In this document: piece by piece, positions 54,669-63,945 of the stretch
Numbering within the stretch: position 1 is the first letter of the stretch
Layout: each line of letters begins with the position of its first letter
Assembly (NCBI GenBank): GCA_964572845.1
Contig: CAZNFX010000002.1
Location: 288,648-352,647 of the forward strand
DNA length: 64,000 nt
Reading direction: 5' to 3'
Source of the DNA: Bin55 sp964572845
GTDB lineage: Bacteria; Pseudomonadota; Gammaproteobacteria; Pseudomonadales; Azotimanducaceae
The notes under the pieces: model-generated
Told to the model about the DNA's origin: nothing
Databases searched by the model: none
What the model saw: only the letters and a program-made list of their open reading frames with translations
Translations under genes and position numbers: made by a program

Positions 54669-55337
54669 ATGACTGAGTTTCGAGGGAAGACCGTAGTTGT
54701 AACCGGAGTTGCAGGTGCGCTGGGTGAAGCAGTTGCCGCCGCCTTTCACAGCGAAGGAGCGCGCGTAGTAGGTGTTGACGTTCTCCAACTGGATGCAGAT
54801 TTCGAAACGCTACGATGCGATTTGATCGACTTTGACAAAACAAAGAGCATGGTCGAGGAGATTGGGAGAATTGACATTCTGGCAAACATAGCTGGAGGAT
54901 TCACTATGGGCGACACGGTCGCCACCACATCCGATGACACTTGGGACTTCATGATGAATCTCAATGTTCGAACTGTTCTGAACATGTCTCGAGCCGTCGT
55001 TCCAGTGATGCAAGAGATTGGTGGTGGAAAAATCGTGAACATCGGCGCGCGCAATGGATTGCGTGGGGTTGGCAACATGGCTGCATACTCGGCGTCGAAG
55101 AGCGCCGTCATTCGTCTAACGGAAAGTCTGGCCGACGAATTGAAGAAGGACAACATCAACGTCAATTGCATTCTTCCGAGCATCATCGATACGCCGCGGA
55201 ATCGCCAAGACATGCCGAATGCGGACTTTGGCAGCTGGGTCACCCCCGAAGCAATGGCGCGTGTCGTTTTGTTCCTAGCTTCAAGTGCAGCCGATCCGAT
55301 TCACGGTGCCGCTCTTCCCGTGGAGGGATTGGCGTAG
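54669..55337 (+). CDS. Short-chain dehydrogenase/reductase
   Basis: A 222-residue SDR. The cofactor motif VTGVAGALGEAVA near residue 11, NIAGG and the catalytic YSASK are present, followed by NCILPSIIDTP, a classical arrangement. Asp in VGVDVLQ suggests NAD(H) preference. The position close to several acyl-CoA genes suggests a 3-hydroxyacyl-CoA or similar role, but the family is broad. A TTGACA/TTATCG promoter-like pair lies upstream but is weak. Confidence 0.9.
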   Translation: MTEFRGKTVVVTGVAGALGEAVAAAFHSEGARVVGVDVLQLDADFETLRCDLIDFDKTKSMVEEIGRIDILANIAGGFTMGDTVATTSDDTWDFMMNLNVRTVLNMSRAVVPVMQEIGGGKIVNIGARNGLRGVGNMAAYSASKSAVIRLTESLADELKKDNINVNCILPSIIDTPRNRQDMPNADFGSWVTPEAMARVVLFLASSAADPIHGAALPVEGLA

Positions 55338-55347
55338 CCCTCGAGAG

Positions 55348-55854
55348 TCACACCTCATCATTGGGACGTTCCCGAAAGGTCCCGTACACACCACGCATAT
55401 ACACTAGTGGTTCGTCACTCTCTCGGCCGACAAGCAAGTCGTTGACATTGGAGACCACGATCGTGTGGTCTCCGGCATCATGTTCGGTTCTTAATGAACA
55501 ATCGAGGAACGCTATGCTGTCTTCTAGCATTGGTACGGCGCTGTGGGGAGAGGTCTTCCACCGAACTTCTGGAACTGAACCTATTTCTGCGAACGCATCG
55601 CTGAGCTCGTTGTGCTCTGCGCTAAGAATATTGATGCCGTAATTTCCAACAGATCGAATGCGCGGCCAGCTTGTGCTGGTTTTCTGAGGACAGAAAAGCA
55701 CCAACGGTGGATTGAGTGAAAGAGATACGAAGGACTGAGCCGAAAATCCCACTAGCTGGCCGTGTTCCACACCAGCAACGACGACGACACCAGTCGCGAA
55801 TTGGCTCACCGCATGGCGCAGATCGTCGACATTGAAGGGTTTTGGGTTTGTCAA
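55348..55854 (-). CDS. Flavin reductase family protein
   Basis: A 168-residue split-barrel FMN-binding protein of the flavin reductase family. RHAVSQFATGVVVVAG, GFSAQSFVSLSLNPPLVLF and NYGINILSAEH are the signature segments. Such proteins supply reduced flavin to two-component monooxygenases or act as oxidoreductases. No oxygenase component is adjacent. The only usable start is TTG at 55854, since a stop lies upstream in frame. It converges with the SDR 10 bases away. Confidence 0.87.
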   Translation of the reverse strand: MTNPKPFNVDDLRHAVSQFATGVVVVAGVEHGQLVGFSAQSFVSLSLNPPLVLFCPQKTSTSWPRIRSVGNYGINILSAEHNELSDAFAEIGSVPEVRWKTSPHSAVPMLEDSIAFLDCSLRTEHDAGDHTIVVSNVNDLLVGRESDEPLVYMRGVYGTFRERPNDEV

Positions 55855-55894
55855 TGGGTCGTACTTTCTCTATGTTGGAGGGCGAACAGTTGGT

Positions 55895-56308
55895 TCAAGT
55901 GTCTAAGCTAGCTTGTACAACGAAACTAGCGGTTGAAGACGCGATCAACTCATCGTCGGAATCTCGTCTCGCGCTTCCTTCGATGACTGCGAGCTTGCCT
56001 CTTCGCTTTATGAGCCGTCCGCGAAGCAGCACCTTTTCATTTATGCCAAGGGGTGAATGGAATCGCACATCTGCCTTTGCCGTCACACAGACCTCTCCGC
56101 GCAGAAACAGCAAATTCGCCATGACATCGTCCAGAAGGCAGAACAGGATGCCTCCATGCGTGACACCGTTGTATCCCATGTATTGTTCGGATGAGGTCCA
56201 TTCCGCACGGCACTCGCCCTCGTCGTTCAAGCGAAAGCGAACCTTCAGTCCTGAGTCATTGGAGGGACCACAAACAAAGCATGAATTTGCTGACGACTCC
56301 AGCAACAC
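55895..56308 (-). CDS. PaaI/hotdog-fold thioesterase
   Basis: A 137-residue single hotdog protein. SSANSCFVCGPSNDSGLKVRF and GVTHGGILFCLLDDVMANL resemble PaaI-type acyl-CoA thioesterases; the Asp in LLDDV is the expected catalytic residue. The start is GTG at 56308, with TGAGG just upstream and a stop codon in frame before it. It begins 22 bases from the divergent Nudix gene. Confidence 0.82.
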   Translation of the reverse strand: MLLESSANSCFVCGPSNDSGLKVRFRLNDEGECRAEWTSSEQYMGYNGVTHGGILFCLLDDVMANLLFLRGEVCVTAKADVRFHSPLGINEKVLLRGRLIKRRGKLAVIEGSARRDSDDELIASSTASFVVQASLDT

Positions 56309-56329
56309 GCGAAAACCTCAGGAGAGATG

Positions 56330-56965
56330 ATGAGCAGGGTGGCTAATGATAGTCATTCAACCAATTTCCGGTGCATCCGTGAGCGATTGGCTAACCAAGC
56401 TGCCTACGACCAAGGGTTCGGGCCAGACGCCAGAAAAGCGGCTGTGGCGGTCATAGTCCGAGAATTGGATGGTTCGCTGGATGTATTGTTCATCAAACGT
56501 GCTAAGTCTGAAGGAGACCCTTGGTCTGGACAGATGGCGTTTCCCGGAGGTCATTTGGAACCCGCTGACGAATCATTGCAAATGGCGGCAGTTCGGGAGA
56601 CTCTTGAAGAGACCTGCATCCGACTCTCCACGGATCAGTACTTGGGCAAGTTGAGATACCAACGACCAGCCAGTCGTACGGGAAGCCAACAGCTGTTCGT
56701 GGTTCCCTTCGTATTCGGCGTCACTGAAGATCCTTCCATACAGACCAATCATGAAGTCGAAGCAATCGTTTGGGGATCCCTCCATCGTATGATGGATGGG
56801 TCGTTGCACTCAACCGAGACCCGCACTTTTGCAGAGTCGTCGGCTAACTTCAATGGTTATCGACTGGGAAGAGACAGGTTTGTGTGGGGACTAACCTATC
56901 GAACCCTTCAAGATTTCTTTTCGGTCCTGGATCCGCACTACCAAGTGCCTAAAGATCCAACCTGA
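56330..56965 (+). CDS. Nudix hydrolase, CoA pyrophosphatase type
   Basis: A 211-residue Nudix protein of the CoAse (NUDT7/NudL) kind. The Nudix box reads GGHLEPADESLQMAAVRETL followed by EETCI, with Cys where the motif usually has Gly. The N-terminal AAVAVIVRE and the MAFPGGH segment fit NudL, which splits CoA into 4'-phosphopantetheine and 3',5'-ADP. Two ATG codons lie together, and the second at 56330 has the better spacing to AGGAG. It fits with the CoA-rich neighbourhood. Confidence 0.87.
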   Translation: MSRVANDSHSTNFRCIRERLANQAAYDQGFGPDARKAAVAVIVRELDGSLDVLFIKRAKSEGDPWSGQMAFPGGHLEPADESLQMAAVRETLEETCIRLSTDQYLGKLRYQRPASRTGSQQLFVVPFVFGVTEDPSIQTNHEVEAIVWGSLHRMMDGSLHSTETRTFAESSANFNGYRLGRDRFVWGLTYRTLQDFFSVLDPHYQVPKDPT

Positions 56966-57053
56966 CTCTCGACTGTTTGATCTTCACTGAATCGAGCAGA
57001 CGTGCAATTTCCGCAAGTACGAATGCTGCTCTCCCGAATTGAAGAAAGTCCAT

Positions 57054-57704
57054 CTATTGGCTGGACATGCGGGCTAGCGGAGCGATGTCGCAACTCACAC
57101 CGGTTCCCCCAAGCCCACAGTAGCCGTTAGGTACTTTCGCCAAGTACTGTTGGTGGTAGTGTTCTGCAAAGTAATAGTGGGTAGCAGGCTCGATTTCGGT
57201 CGTTATGTTTCCATAACCTGCCTCGTTGAGTTTCTTCTGAAACAGTTCTCCTGAGGCCGTTGCCAGAGAGCGTTGCTCTTCGTTTGTGCAGTAGATTGCG
57301 GAACGGTATTGGGTGCCGATGTCGTTTCCCTGACGCATGCCTTGGGTTGGGTCGTGCCCCTCCCAAAACGTTCTAAGGATGTCGGCATAGGACAGCTCTT
57401 CGGGATCCCAGACCACTTTAACGACTTCAGCATGTCCAGTTCTACCTGAACAGACATCTTCGTAAGTTGGGTTCTTAGTCAATCCACCCGTATACCCCAC
57501 CGACGTGCTATACACACCCTCTAGCGTCCAGAATTTGCGTTCAGCACCCCAGAAGCATCCCATACCGACAACGGCTTGCTGCATGTGTGCGGGAAAGGGA
57601 CCTTCCAGAGGATTTCCGTTTACGAAGTGGCGTGTTGGGACATCCATAGGTTCTTTTCGGTCAGGAAGCACCTCGGACGATGTGGGCATTCTGAGCTTGA
57701 ACAT
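57054..57704 (-). CDS. msrA: Peptide methionine sulfoxide reductase MsrA
   Basis: A 216-residue enzyme that repairs methionine-S-sulfoxide, using thioredoxin. The catalytic Cys is in GMGCFWGAER, and the family segments VYSTSVGYTGG, CSGRTGHAEVV and FWEGHDPTQ follow. The resolving cysteine is probably the C-terminal Cys in GTGVSCD. The start at 57704 gives an N-terminal extension of about 45 residues relative to the core, similar to E. coli MsrA. It is divergent from the Sel1-repeat lipoprotein. Confidence 0.94.
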   Translation of the reverse strand: MFKLRMPTSSEVLPDRKEPMDVPTRHFVNGNPLEGPFPAHMQQAVVGMGCFWGAERKFWTLEGVYSTSVGYTGGLTKNPTYEDVCSGRTGHAEVVKVVWDPEELSYADILRTFWEGHDPTQGMRQGNDIGTQYRSAIYCTNEEQRSLATASGELFQKKLNEAGYGNITTEIEPATHYYFAEHYHQQYLAKVPNGYCGLGGTGVSCDIAPLARMSSQ

Positions 57705-57775
57705 GTTTCGTTCTCACACTTTGGTGCTGAATATTGTAGAACCATCAATCAGTGGGTATAGGCTACACTGTATTA

Positions 57776-59437
57776 ATGGGAAAAACATGTAGCGTTGCTT
57801 TAGTTGCTGCCTTCGCACTAGCGGGCTGTACAACAGTAACCGAGATTCCGGCACTTCCATACCCGGAGCAAGTCCATCGCGCCAAGAGCGAGGAAATCGT
57901 AGACGTTGCTGCATTGACAGACTCGTTCGTGAAAGAGCAAATGAGCGCGGAGCTGTTGCAGGAACTTGCGAAGTTCGAGCTCCAAACTCGTGCCTTTAGT
58001 GATCGGAAACTTCCTCTGGGACCCTTGGGAACGGCGATACTCGATCGGTGCTACGTAAGTCTGGTCGGGCATACAGCGATGGCCGAGTTCTACGAGCATC
58101 TTGGTGAGGAACGAGCGACACTGCATCGAAATTGGGCCAATTCCATCGCGCAATCGATAGCAGAAGAACGTGACGGCACGCGAGACAACCCGTACGTAGT
58201 ATTTACAAAGCCGCAAGCGGAAGCATTCCTTGTGGGCGATGGCTATCAGATCGTAGGTTCTTACTACGACGGCGCAGCAGAATCTCCTTTGCGACTTGCC
58301 GTGCAGGCAAGAAAGAACGAAGAGCGATCGGAAATGGTGTATTTCGATCTCGGTGCAACATTTGACGCACTCGCGCTGCAAGCCAACGCGCCGGAAGAGT
58401 CAGACTACCAGGACAAGTACAACTATGTAGTGTATTTTCTGGCCAGCCAGGGCGATTCTGCTGCACAAGCCTCCATGGGATCCCTCCTTGCACGGTTGGG
58501 ACGGACGCAAGAAGCAAGACGTTGGCTGAACTCTGCTATACGTGGATCAAATGCACATGCGCACTTGATTTCAGCACGCATGTATGCGGCAAGGGCGAAT
58601 CGCGGACGAGAGTCGAGTAGGTCCACGTATTTGACCTGGGCGCACGGTCATTACAACAGTGCCATTGAAGCTGGTCTGGACCCTGCCTTGCGGGAACTAG
58701 GCAGACTACTGATCCAAGGAGATTTTGGGGAGAAGGCAGTCGAGGAAGGTATTGGTTTCTTGGAAACGGCAGCGCAGATGGACGACATCCCCGCTTTGAT
58801 CTCGCTGGCACGAATGGCCTACTACGGCTTGGAACTGGACGAACCCGATTTTGAGCGTGCTGCAACTTTCTACAAAAAAGCTGCCCGACTTGGCGATGCA
58901 CCCATTCGAGTGGAGTATTTCCGCTTTCTGTCCGACGAGAACACCGGTTTGGCGGTCACTCGTCAATCATTGGATTGGCTTGAAGAGTCCGCTGGCACTG
59001 GAAGTGCGCAAGCAATGGTTGAAATAGGCAATTGCCATGCCAGGGGCTGTTTAGACAAACCGAACTATCGGAAAGCAAAGTCTTGGTATCGCCGCGCAGT
59101 TAAAGCGGCGTCGGAAAACCCCACTGTTGTCAATGAGGTAGCTTGGACAATGACAGTCTCTCATATCGACTCCTTGCGAAGCCCTCGTTATGCGCTTCGC
59201 ATCATGGACGAAATGATGGAGAACAGCGAATCCGCGCGACAACAACCGGAATTTCTGGACACCTGGGCAGCAGCGTACGCAGCAACAGGCAATTTTGAAA
59301 GGGCGTTGGAATTGCAGAATCAAGCATTGCGTGTGGCCCAGACGAACTCCACGCTCCCGCAGGAACACCTTGATGCCATAAAGGCACACTTGGAGAGTTT
59401 CACTAGAGGTGAGGTTGTCGTAAAGCCCATTCCTTGA
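57776..59437 (+). CDS. Sel1-like repeat lipoprotein
   Basis: A 553-residue lipoprotein. The signal sequence ends in the lipobox LAGC at about residue 17. The second half has Sel1/TPR-like repeats, visible as PALRELGRLLIQGDFGEKAV, ALISLARMAYYGLELDEPDF and AMVEIGNCHARGCLDKPNY, plus a C-terminal TPR pair (TWAAAYAATGNFERALELQN). Such proteins serve as protein-interaction scaffolds in the cell envelope. The N-terminal 200 residues are not recognised. The start at 57776 has a weak ribosome site; a GTG at 57752 is the alternative. Confidence 0.8.
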   Translation: MGKTCSVALVAAFALAGCTTVTEIPALPYPEQVHRAKSEEIVDVAALTDSFVKEQMSAELLQELAKFELQTRAFSDRKLPLGPLGTAILDRCYVSLVGHTAMAEFYEHLGEERATLHRNWANSIAQSIAEERDGTRDNPYVVFTKPQAEAFLVGDGYQIVGSYYDGAAESPLRLAVQARKNEERSEMVYFDLGATFDALALQANAPEESDYQDKYNYVVYFLASQGDSAAQASMGSLLARLGRTQEARRWLNSAIRGSNAHAHLISARMYAARANRGRESSRSTYLTWAHGHYNSAIEAGLDPALRELGRLLIQGDFGEKAVEEGIGFLETAAQMDDIPALISLARMAYYGLELDEPDFERAATFYKKAARLGDAPIRVEYFRFLSDENTGLAVTRQSLDWLEESAGTGSAQAMVEIGNCHARGCLDKPNYRKAKSWYRRAVKAASENPTVVNEVAWTMTVSHIDSLRSPRYALRIMDEMMENSESARQQPEFLDTWAAAYAATGNFERALELQNQALRVAQTNSTLPQEHLDAIKAHLESFTRGEVVVKPIP

Positions 59438-59453
59438 GCTAGTAGATTCGCCA

Positions 59454-60488
59454 TTGAACAGGGACGAAACCAACGACTACCAGTCGTTGCTGCGCGATGA
59501 AACACCCATACTCGACGTTCGGGCGCCAGCGGAATTTGCTCAGGGTGCAATCGCCTCCGCCGTCAACATTCCAATCCTTGACGACGAGGAACGAGAGAGC
59601 GTAGGTCTGGCCTACAAGCATCGTGGGCAGAATGCCGCAGTTGCACGAGGGCACGAGCTAGTTCACGGGCAGATCAAATCTAAACGCATCGAGATGTGGC
59701 GCGAATTCATTGCGGCGCATCCAAACGCGGTTCTGTGTTGTTGGCGAGGCGGCATGCGTTCTCAGCTAGCACAAGCATGGTTAGCTGCGACGGGAATACA
59801 GGTCCGTCGAATTTCGGGCGGGTCCAAAGCGTTACGACAACACTGCATGGCAGTTCTTGAGCATGCTCAATCCCATCGGTTTGTCGTGTTGGCGGGCCGC
59901 ACAGGAAGCGGCAAGACCGAATTGCTGCGATCATTGCATCCATCCATAGATCTCGAGGGGCTTGCGAATCACAGAGGGTCGGCTTTTGGCGCTTTGTCCA
60001 CACCTCAACCCAAGCCGGTTTCCTTCGAGTTCTCGCTGGCGACACAGTTGCTAAACACCGAGTCCGATAGCGCGATCTTGTTGGAAGACGAAAGTACCAT
60101 GATTGGTCGATTGCGAGTACCGGAACCCATAGTCTCAGCAATGTCGGACGCGCCGATTGCATTGCTTTCTGTGTCGCGAGAAGAGCGAATCGCGCTTACG
60201 TACGACGCCTACGTGGCAGGAACATGCGGTGGTGTGCTTTGCAGCAATCTAAGCAGGATTCAGAAGCGTCTGGGCGACGTTCGCTACAAAGAGGTTCTTT
60301 CCGCGCTCGAATTTGCATTGGAGCGAGACGAAAAGCACGACCACCACAGATGGATTGGTTTGTTGCTTGACTACTACTACGATCCTATGTACGACTACCA
60401 ACTTTCCAAGAAGACTTCAAGAATCGAGTTTGAAGGAAACCCGGTTGAAGTCAGATCGTACTTGGCGACCAAGTATGGAATTTCCTAG
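59454..60488 (+). CDS. mnmH: tRNA 2-selenouridine synthase
   Basis: A 344-residue enzyme (also called SelU or YbbB) that geranylates 2-thiouridine at the tRNA wobble position and replaces it with selenium. The N-terminal rhodanese-like domain has catalytic Cys96 in LCCWRGGMRS, and the C-terminal domain has the P-loop AGRTGSGKTE (from about Gly148). The start is TTG at 59454, because a stop codon lies upstream in frame. selD is not in this window, so the selenium donor must come from elsewhere. It overlaps the convergent crotonase stop by four bases. Confidence 0.93.
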   Translation: MNRDETNDYQSLLRDETPILDVRAPAEFAQGAIASAVNIPILDDEERESVGLAYKHRGQNAAVARGHELVHGQIKSKRIEMWREFIAAHPNAVLCCWRGGMRSQLAQAWLAATGIQVRRISGGSKALRQHCMAVLEHAQSHRFVVLAGRTGSGKTELLRSLHPSIDLEGLANHRGSAFGALSTPQPKPVSFEFSLATQLLNTESDSAILLEDESTMIGRLRVPEPIVSAMSDAPIALLSVSREERIALTYDAYVAGTCGGVLCSNLSRIQKRLGDVRYKEVLSALEFALERDEKHDHHRWIGLLLDYYYDPMYDYQLSKKTSRIEFEGNPVEVRSYLATKYGIS

Positions 60489-61318
60489 TTTTCCTGCGAC
60501 GACTTGCGCTCGCGATAGTTCTCGAGTGCACGTTGAACCATGGGACGACCTTTTCCACTGAAATGTCGCAATGCAAAGTCTGCATCTTGCTCGGCTTCAA
60601 CTGAAAGCATGTGCATGAGGTGGGCGGATGAAATGTGCGAATTGAATCCTTGGGCGTCCTGCATGTGATTCACTGCCATCTTTGTCATGCGTAGCTGGAA
60701 GGGATCGTTGCGAGCTACACGCCGAGCGTAGTCCCGTACACTCTTCTTGAGTTCGCTGTCTGCTATCACGCGATTGACCAATCCCATGCGCTGCGCCTCG
60801 TGGGCGTCTACGAAACTGCCCTCAAAGAGCAATTCCTTGACCATTCGAACGTGCATGTCCCATGGAATGCTGAAGTATTGAAAGTTGCTGCCAAGGAACT
60901 TGGCGGATTCACCAGCGTAGATGACATCCATGGCGCTCGCGACAATCCAGCCGCCGAAGATGCAGTACCCGGAGACTCCCGCGATCGTGGGTTTAGGTAC
61001 GTTTCGCCAGCGGAGAGATTTGTCCACGTAATGCTCTCGGGAGTGCTGATAGCGTCCTCGCAATCCCTTTGGTAGAGGTCGCTTCCTGCGATCTTCAAGT
61101 TCCTCCGGAGTTCCCAAGTCGTGGCCGGAGGAAAAGTGCTGGCCAGCCCCAAAAATCGTAATTACATGTACGTCTTGGTCTTCGGAAGCTTCGAGGAAAA
61201 TTTCGTCGAGTCGCTCAAGTAACTGGCGGCTTTGCGCGTTGCGGTAGGGCTCTCGATTGATTGTGATTTCTGCAACATGGTCGTTTACTTCATAGAGTAC
61301 GTCGGTATTCGTCTTCAT
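60485..61318 (-). CDS. Enoyl-CoA hydratase/isomerase family protein
   Basis: A 277-residue crotonase-fold protein. The strand AEITINREPYRNAQSRQ, oxyanion segment GAGQHFSSGHDLGTPEE and VSGYCIFGGWIVASAMDVIY are present. Trp replaces the more common Gly-rich position after GG, and a C-terminal extension of about 30 residues (EAEQDADFALRHFSGKGR) is longer than in classical hydratases. The substrate cannot be named. The start at 61318 has GGGAGA upstream; an ATG four codons earlier is in frame but lacks it. Confidence 0.85.
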   Translation of the reverse strand: MKTNTDVLYEVNDHVAEITINREPYRNAQSRQLLERLDEIFLEASEDQDVHVITIFGAGQHFSSGHDLGTPEELEDRRKRPLPKGLRGRYQHSREHYVDKSLRWRNVPKPTIAGVSGYCIFGGWIVASAMDVIYAGESAKFLGSNFQYFSIPWDMHVRMVKELLFEGSFVDAHEAQRMGLVNRVIADSELKKSVRDYARRVARNDPFQLRMTKMAVNHMQDAQGFNSHISSAHLMHMLSVEAEQDADFALRHFSGKGRPMVQRALENYRERKSSQEN

Positions 61319-61393
61319 ACGTTCTCCCATTTAAGAGTGTGAAAGGACTTTGATCGATTCTGGGGCTGGTATTGAACGGGAGAGGCTATGGAG

Positions 61394-62272
61394 CTACTTG
61401 CCCAAGAATTCTCCCAAAAGCTGAACGACTTCGTTCAGTTGATCGTGGTGGGTCCAATGCCCGGCATTTTCGACTACTGTCAATTCAACGTTTCGAAAGT
61501 GTTTCAGGGTGTCATCCTGTCCGATCCGGTGCGGATAGCCATGGCGCGAATTGACGATAAGCACTGGACAGGCTAATTGCTTCCAAAGCGCAATTGAGTC
61601 CTCGTGGGTTACGTCGTAAGGGGTCCCCGATCGAGTGTAGTTATCGAACTTCCAAGAAAACGTCCCATCTTCATTCTGGTTGCTTCCATGAATAGTCAGG
61701 TATCTTGCCTGTTCTGGCTCTAGGTGTGGATTGGCGGTCTGCATTCGTTGGTGGGCTTCTTCGACGCTTTCGTACCGTTTGGGGATGCGACCTGCCAATT
61801 CCCGATTGGCTGCAATCCAGTGTGCTAATCGCTCTCTAGGCTTGCCTTTGAACGGGTCAGGATAGAGTCCAATGGGCTCGATCATTGCCAAGCGCCCGAC
61901 CCGTTCGGGGTAGATTCCCGCAAACAGCGCTGCGATGGTTCCACCCATCGAGTGGGCGATTATGTTTACGTTGTCGAGCTTGGCCTGTCGCACGAGTTGC
62001 TCGATGTCGCAGACATATTCCAGGTAGGAGTATGTGCTGCCGGTCGACCAATCGGAATCGCCGTGTCCACGAAGATCGGGTACTACAACGTGGAATTGGT
62101 CTTGAAATGCTTGCGCGAGATGATCCCATGAACGGCTGTGGTCGCGAATGCCATGGATGAGCAGCAGGTGCGGTGACCGCTCGTTTCCCCAATCGATGTA
62201 CTGCAGCCTCAATCGTTGTGAAAAGTACGTGTGCGTCGTAGGGCTATGCGGTTGTATTCGTTGTTCGTTCAC
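61394..62272 (-). CDS. Alpha/beta hydrolase, paralogue 2
   Basis: A 292-residue paralogue of the hydrolase at 46827-47702. It shares THTYFSQRLRLQYIDWGNE, the oxyanion LLIHGIRDHSRSWD, the nucleophile elbow IIAHSMGGTIAAL, and LTIHGSNQNEDGTFSWKFDN. The final His is in AGHWTHHDQLNEV. The start is GTG at 62272. The substrate is unknown, and the strand and neighbours differ from paralogue 1, so the copies are dispersed rather than tandem. Confidence 0.85.
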   Translation of the reverse strand: MNEQRIQPHSPTTHTYFSQRLRLQYIDWGNERSPHLLLIHGIRDHSRSWDHLAQAFQDQFHVVVPDLRGHGDSDWSTGSTYSYLEYVCDIEQLVRQAKLDNVNIIAHSMGGTIAALFAGIYPERVGRLAMIEPIGLYPDPFKGKPRERLAHWIAANRELAGRIPKRYESVEEAHQRMQTANPHLEPEQARYLTIHGSNQNEDGTFSWKFDNYTRSGTPYDVTHEDSIALWKQLACPVLIVNSRHGYPHRIGQDDTLKHFRNVELTVVENAGHWTHHDQLNEVVQLLGEFLGK

Positions 62273-62319
62273 GGGTCAAATTTGCGATCCAATCGATCAA
62301 TTTCCGATGTCGTTCAGCT

Positions 62320-63009
62320 TCAACGACTGTTGTCTTGATGGCGAGCGTCTAGGAGATCCGAATACATCAGGGCCAATGGGCCATATTTTGTTCTCGGTTG
62401 TTCGTTGCGTGCGTGGGCTTCTAGGCTGTCCGATCCGTTGTGCCATCCTGCAAGCACTCCTGCCCAATGAGTTCCTGGCCCTCCAGGCTGTGCGCTAATT
62501 CTCTTGTCCGATTCGTTCTTGACATGCTGTGGCACCTCCAGATGCGCGGGCAGGTAGTCAATGATTCGAGCTAGCGTTTGATGCTGCCCAAGAGGCTCAA
62601 TCTGAAATTCGGAGTAGCCGCCTTCATCGGCAACGAATCGTATGCAGCTTCTTGCTTCCAACTTTCCAATCGCACCACCCCATGTTGGAAACTCGAACCT
62701 GCCGCCTACTCGCAATTCCAACTTGGTTTCGAACATCCAAGCGCTCAACTCTTCTGCTTCCGTAATGAATTTCCACGCGGTAGGCACGTCTGTTTGTAGA
62801 GTCCTAGTAAATTCCATAGTGCTTCTATCGAGTAAGACACAGCAATTGCGCGCGTGCTGCGTCAATTCGCCCCAATCGTCAAAGCCATATTCTCTTGCCA
62901 GAGATTCTTTGGCATGGCTTGTGTCGCTTGTGGCAGCTCTGTACTTGCGCACAGCTAGACTCTCCAAGAACTGCAACGTCGATGCGTCGGAAGCAAGTGG
63001 TTTGACCAT
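62320..63009 (-). CDS. SRPBCC (AHSA1-like) domain protein
   Basis: A 229-residue protein. The N-terminal 50 residues contain SLAREYGFDDWGELTQHA, a short helical motif often attached to ankyrin or glyoxalase-like proteins. A START/AHSA1-type domain follows, with EFTRTLQTDVPTAWKFITEA, VGGRFEFPTWGGAIG and HWAGVLAGWHNGSDSLEAHA. Such proteins bind lipid-like ligands or act as Hsp90 cofactor homologues. An inverted repeat lies just upstream at 63029-63057. Confidence 0.75.
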   Translation of the reverse strand: MVKPLASDASTLQFLESLAVRKYRAATSDTSHAKESLAREYGFDDWGELTQHARNCCVLLDRSTMEFTRTLQTDVPTAWKFITEAEELSAWMFETKLELRVGGRFEFPTWGGAIGKLEARSCIRFVADEGGYSEFQIEPLGQHQTLARIIDYLPAHLEVPQHVKNESDKRISAQPGGPGTHWAGVLAGWHNGSDSLEAHARNEQPRTKYGPLALMYSDLLDARHQDNSR

Positions 63010-63028
63010 GGAATGCGAGGCTCGAACT

Positions 63029-63057
63029 AAATCGGAGGACGAACATTAAACCGATTT
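63029..63057 (-). promoter_or_regulatory. Inverted repeat upstream of the SRPBCC gene
   Basis: AAATCGG (63029-63035) and CCGATTT (63051-63057) form a perfect 7-base inverted repeat 20 bases upstream of the gene's ATG. It is a possible operator, not a terminator. Confidence 0.3.
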
Positions 63058-63208
63058 AATGATCAGGTTACTACCAATTGTTGTGTTTATCGAAATCCAC
63101 AATTGGCGTACACATATCGATTTGGCGGTTGTTTATATATTCTTCTGCAAAAAGGTTTCCGGAAGGGAATTGTTAGACTGATAGCTTTGTTCCAGAATGA
63201 AAATGCGC

Positions 63209-63230
63209 CCGAAGGCGATGTGGCCTTCGG
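63209..63230. repeat. GC-rich hairpin at the edge of the transposase region
   Basis: CCGAAGGC (63209-63216), six bases, GCCTTCGG (63223-63230): a perfect 8-base stem about 37 bases before the transposase start. It lies where composition begins to shift to high G+C and may be part of the insertion sequence or a barrier to readthrough into it. Confidence 0.45.
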
Positions 63231-63266
63231 ACGCGGATCATTCGTTGACTTTAAGGATTTCGACTC

Positions 63267-63945
63267 ATGATCGATGCACATTGTAAACCCAACGCCGCTG
63301 CCGCGGCAAGTCACGTTGCGGACGACGCGGACTTCGCGAGGACGCTGGTTCAGGAGGCGCTGAACACGATTCTGGAGGGCGAGATGGCGGATCTCCTGGG
63401 TGCGGCGAAGGGGGAGCGGACCTCGGCGCGCCGGGGCTATCGCTCGGGCCACTACACGCGCAAGCTGCACATGAAGGTGGGCACGGTGGAGCTGCGGGTT
63501 CCGCAGGACCGGGACGGCCGCTTCAGCACGCGCGTGTTCGAGCGCTACCGTCGTTCGGAGAAGGCGCTGGTGTCGGCGCTTGCGGAGATGTACGTGCAGG
63601 GGGTGTCGACGCGGAAGGTGAGCCGGCTGGCGGAGGAGCTGTGCGGACACGGCTTCTCGCCGGCGACGATCTCGAACATGGTTTCGGAGCTGGACGCGTC
63701 GCTGACGGCGTTCGCGCAGCGGCCGCTGGAGGAGGACTATCCGTACCTGCTGCTGGACGCGCGCTACGAGAAGGTGCGCGAAGAGGGCTCGGTGCGCTCC
63801 CGGGCGGTGCAGATCGCGCTGGGGATCGACCGTCGGGGCAACCGCCACGTGCTGGCGGTGGAGCTGGCCGCGCGGGAGAGCGAGGCGTCGTGGGTCGAGT
63901 TCCTGTCGGGGCTCAGGGAGCGGGGGCTGCGGGGCGTGGGGTATG
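63267..63945 (+). pseudogene. IS256-family transposase, interrupted
   Basis: The first about 227 residues of an IS256-type (mutator-like) transposase. N-terminal segments LVQEALNTILEGEMADLLGA and RRGYRSGHYTRKL, the ALAEMYVQGVSTRKV motif, and the first catalytic Asp163 in LLLDARYEKVRE are as expected. The protein then runs to LRERGLRGV, where the second catalytic Asp should follow within about 10 residues, but the sequence departs and enters a repeat-bearing end. So the gene is cut off and the transposase is nonfunctional unless it continues past a removable insertion. Its composition (43 G/C of 60 at 63601-63660) is far above the neighbouring genes, indicating a foreign source. Confidence 0.88.

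Noticed and set aside
63087..63848. Long minus-strand open frame opposite the transposase
   Set aside because: It is Arg- and His-rich, typical of the reverse of a high-G+C gene, and the plus strand encodes a recognisable IS256 transposase.
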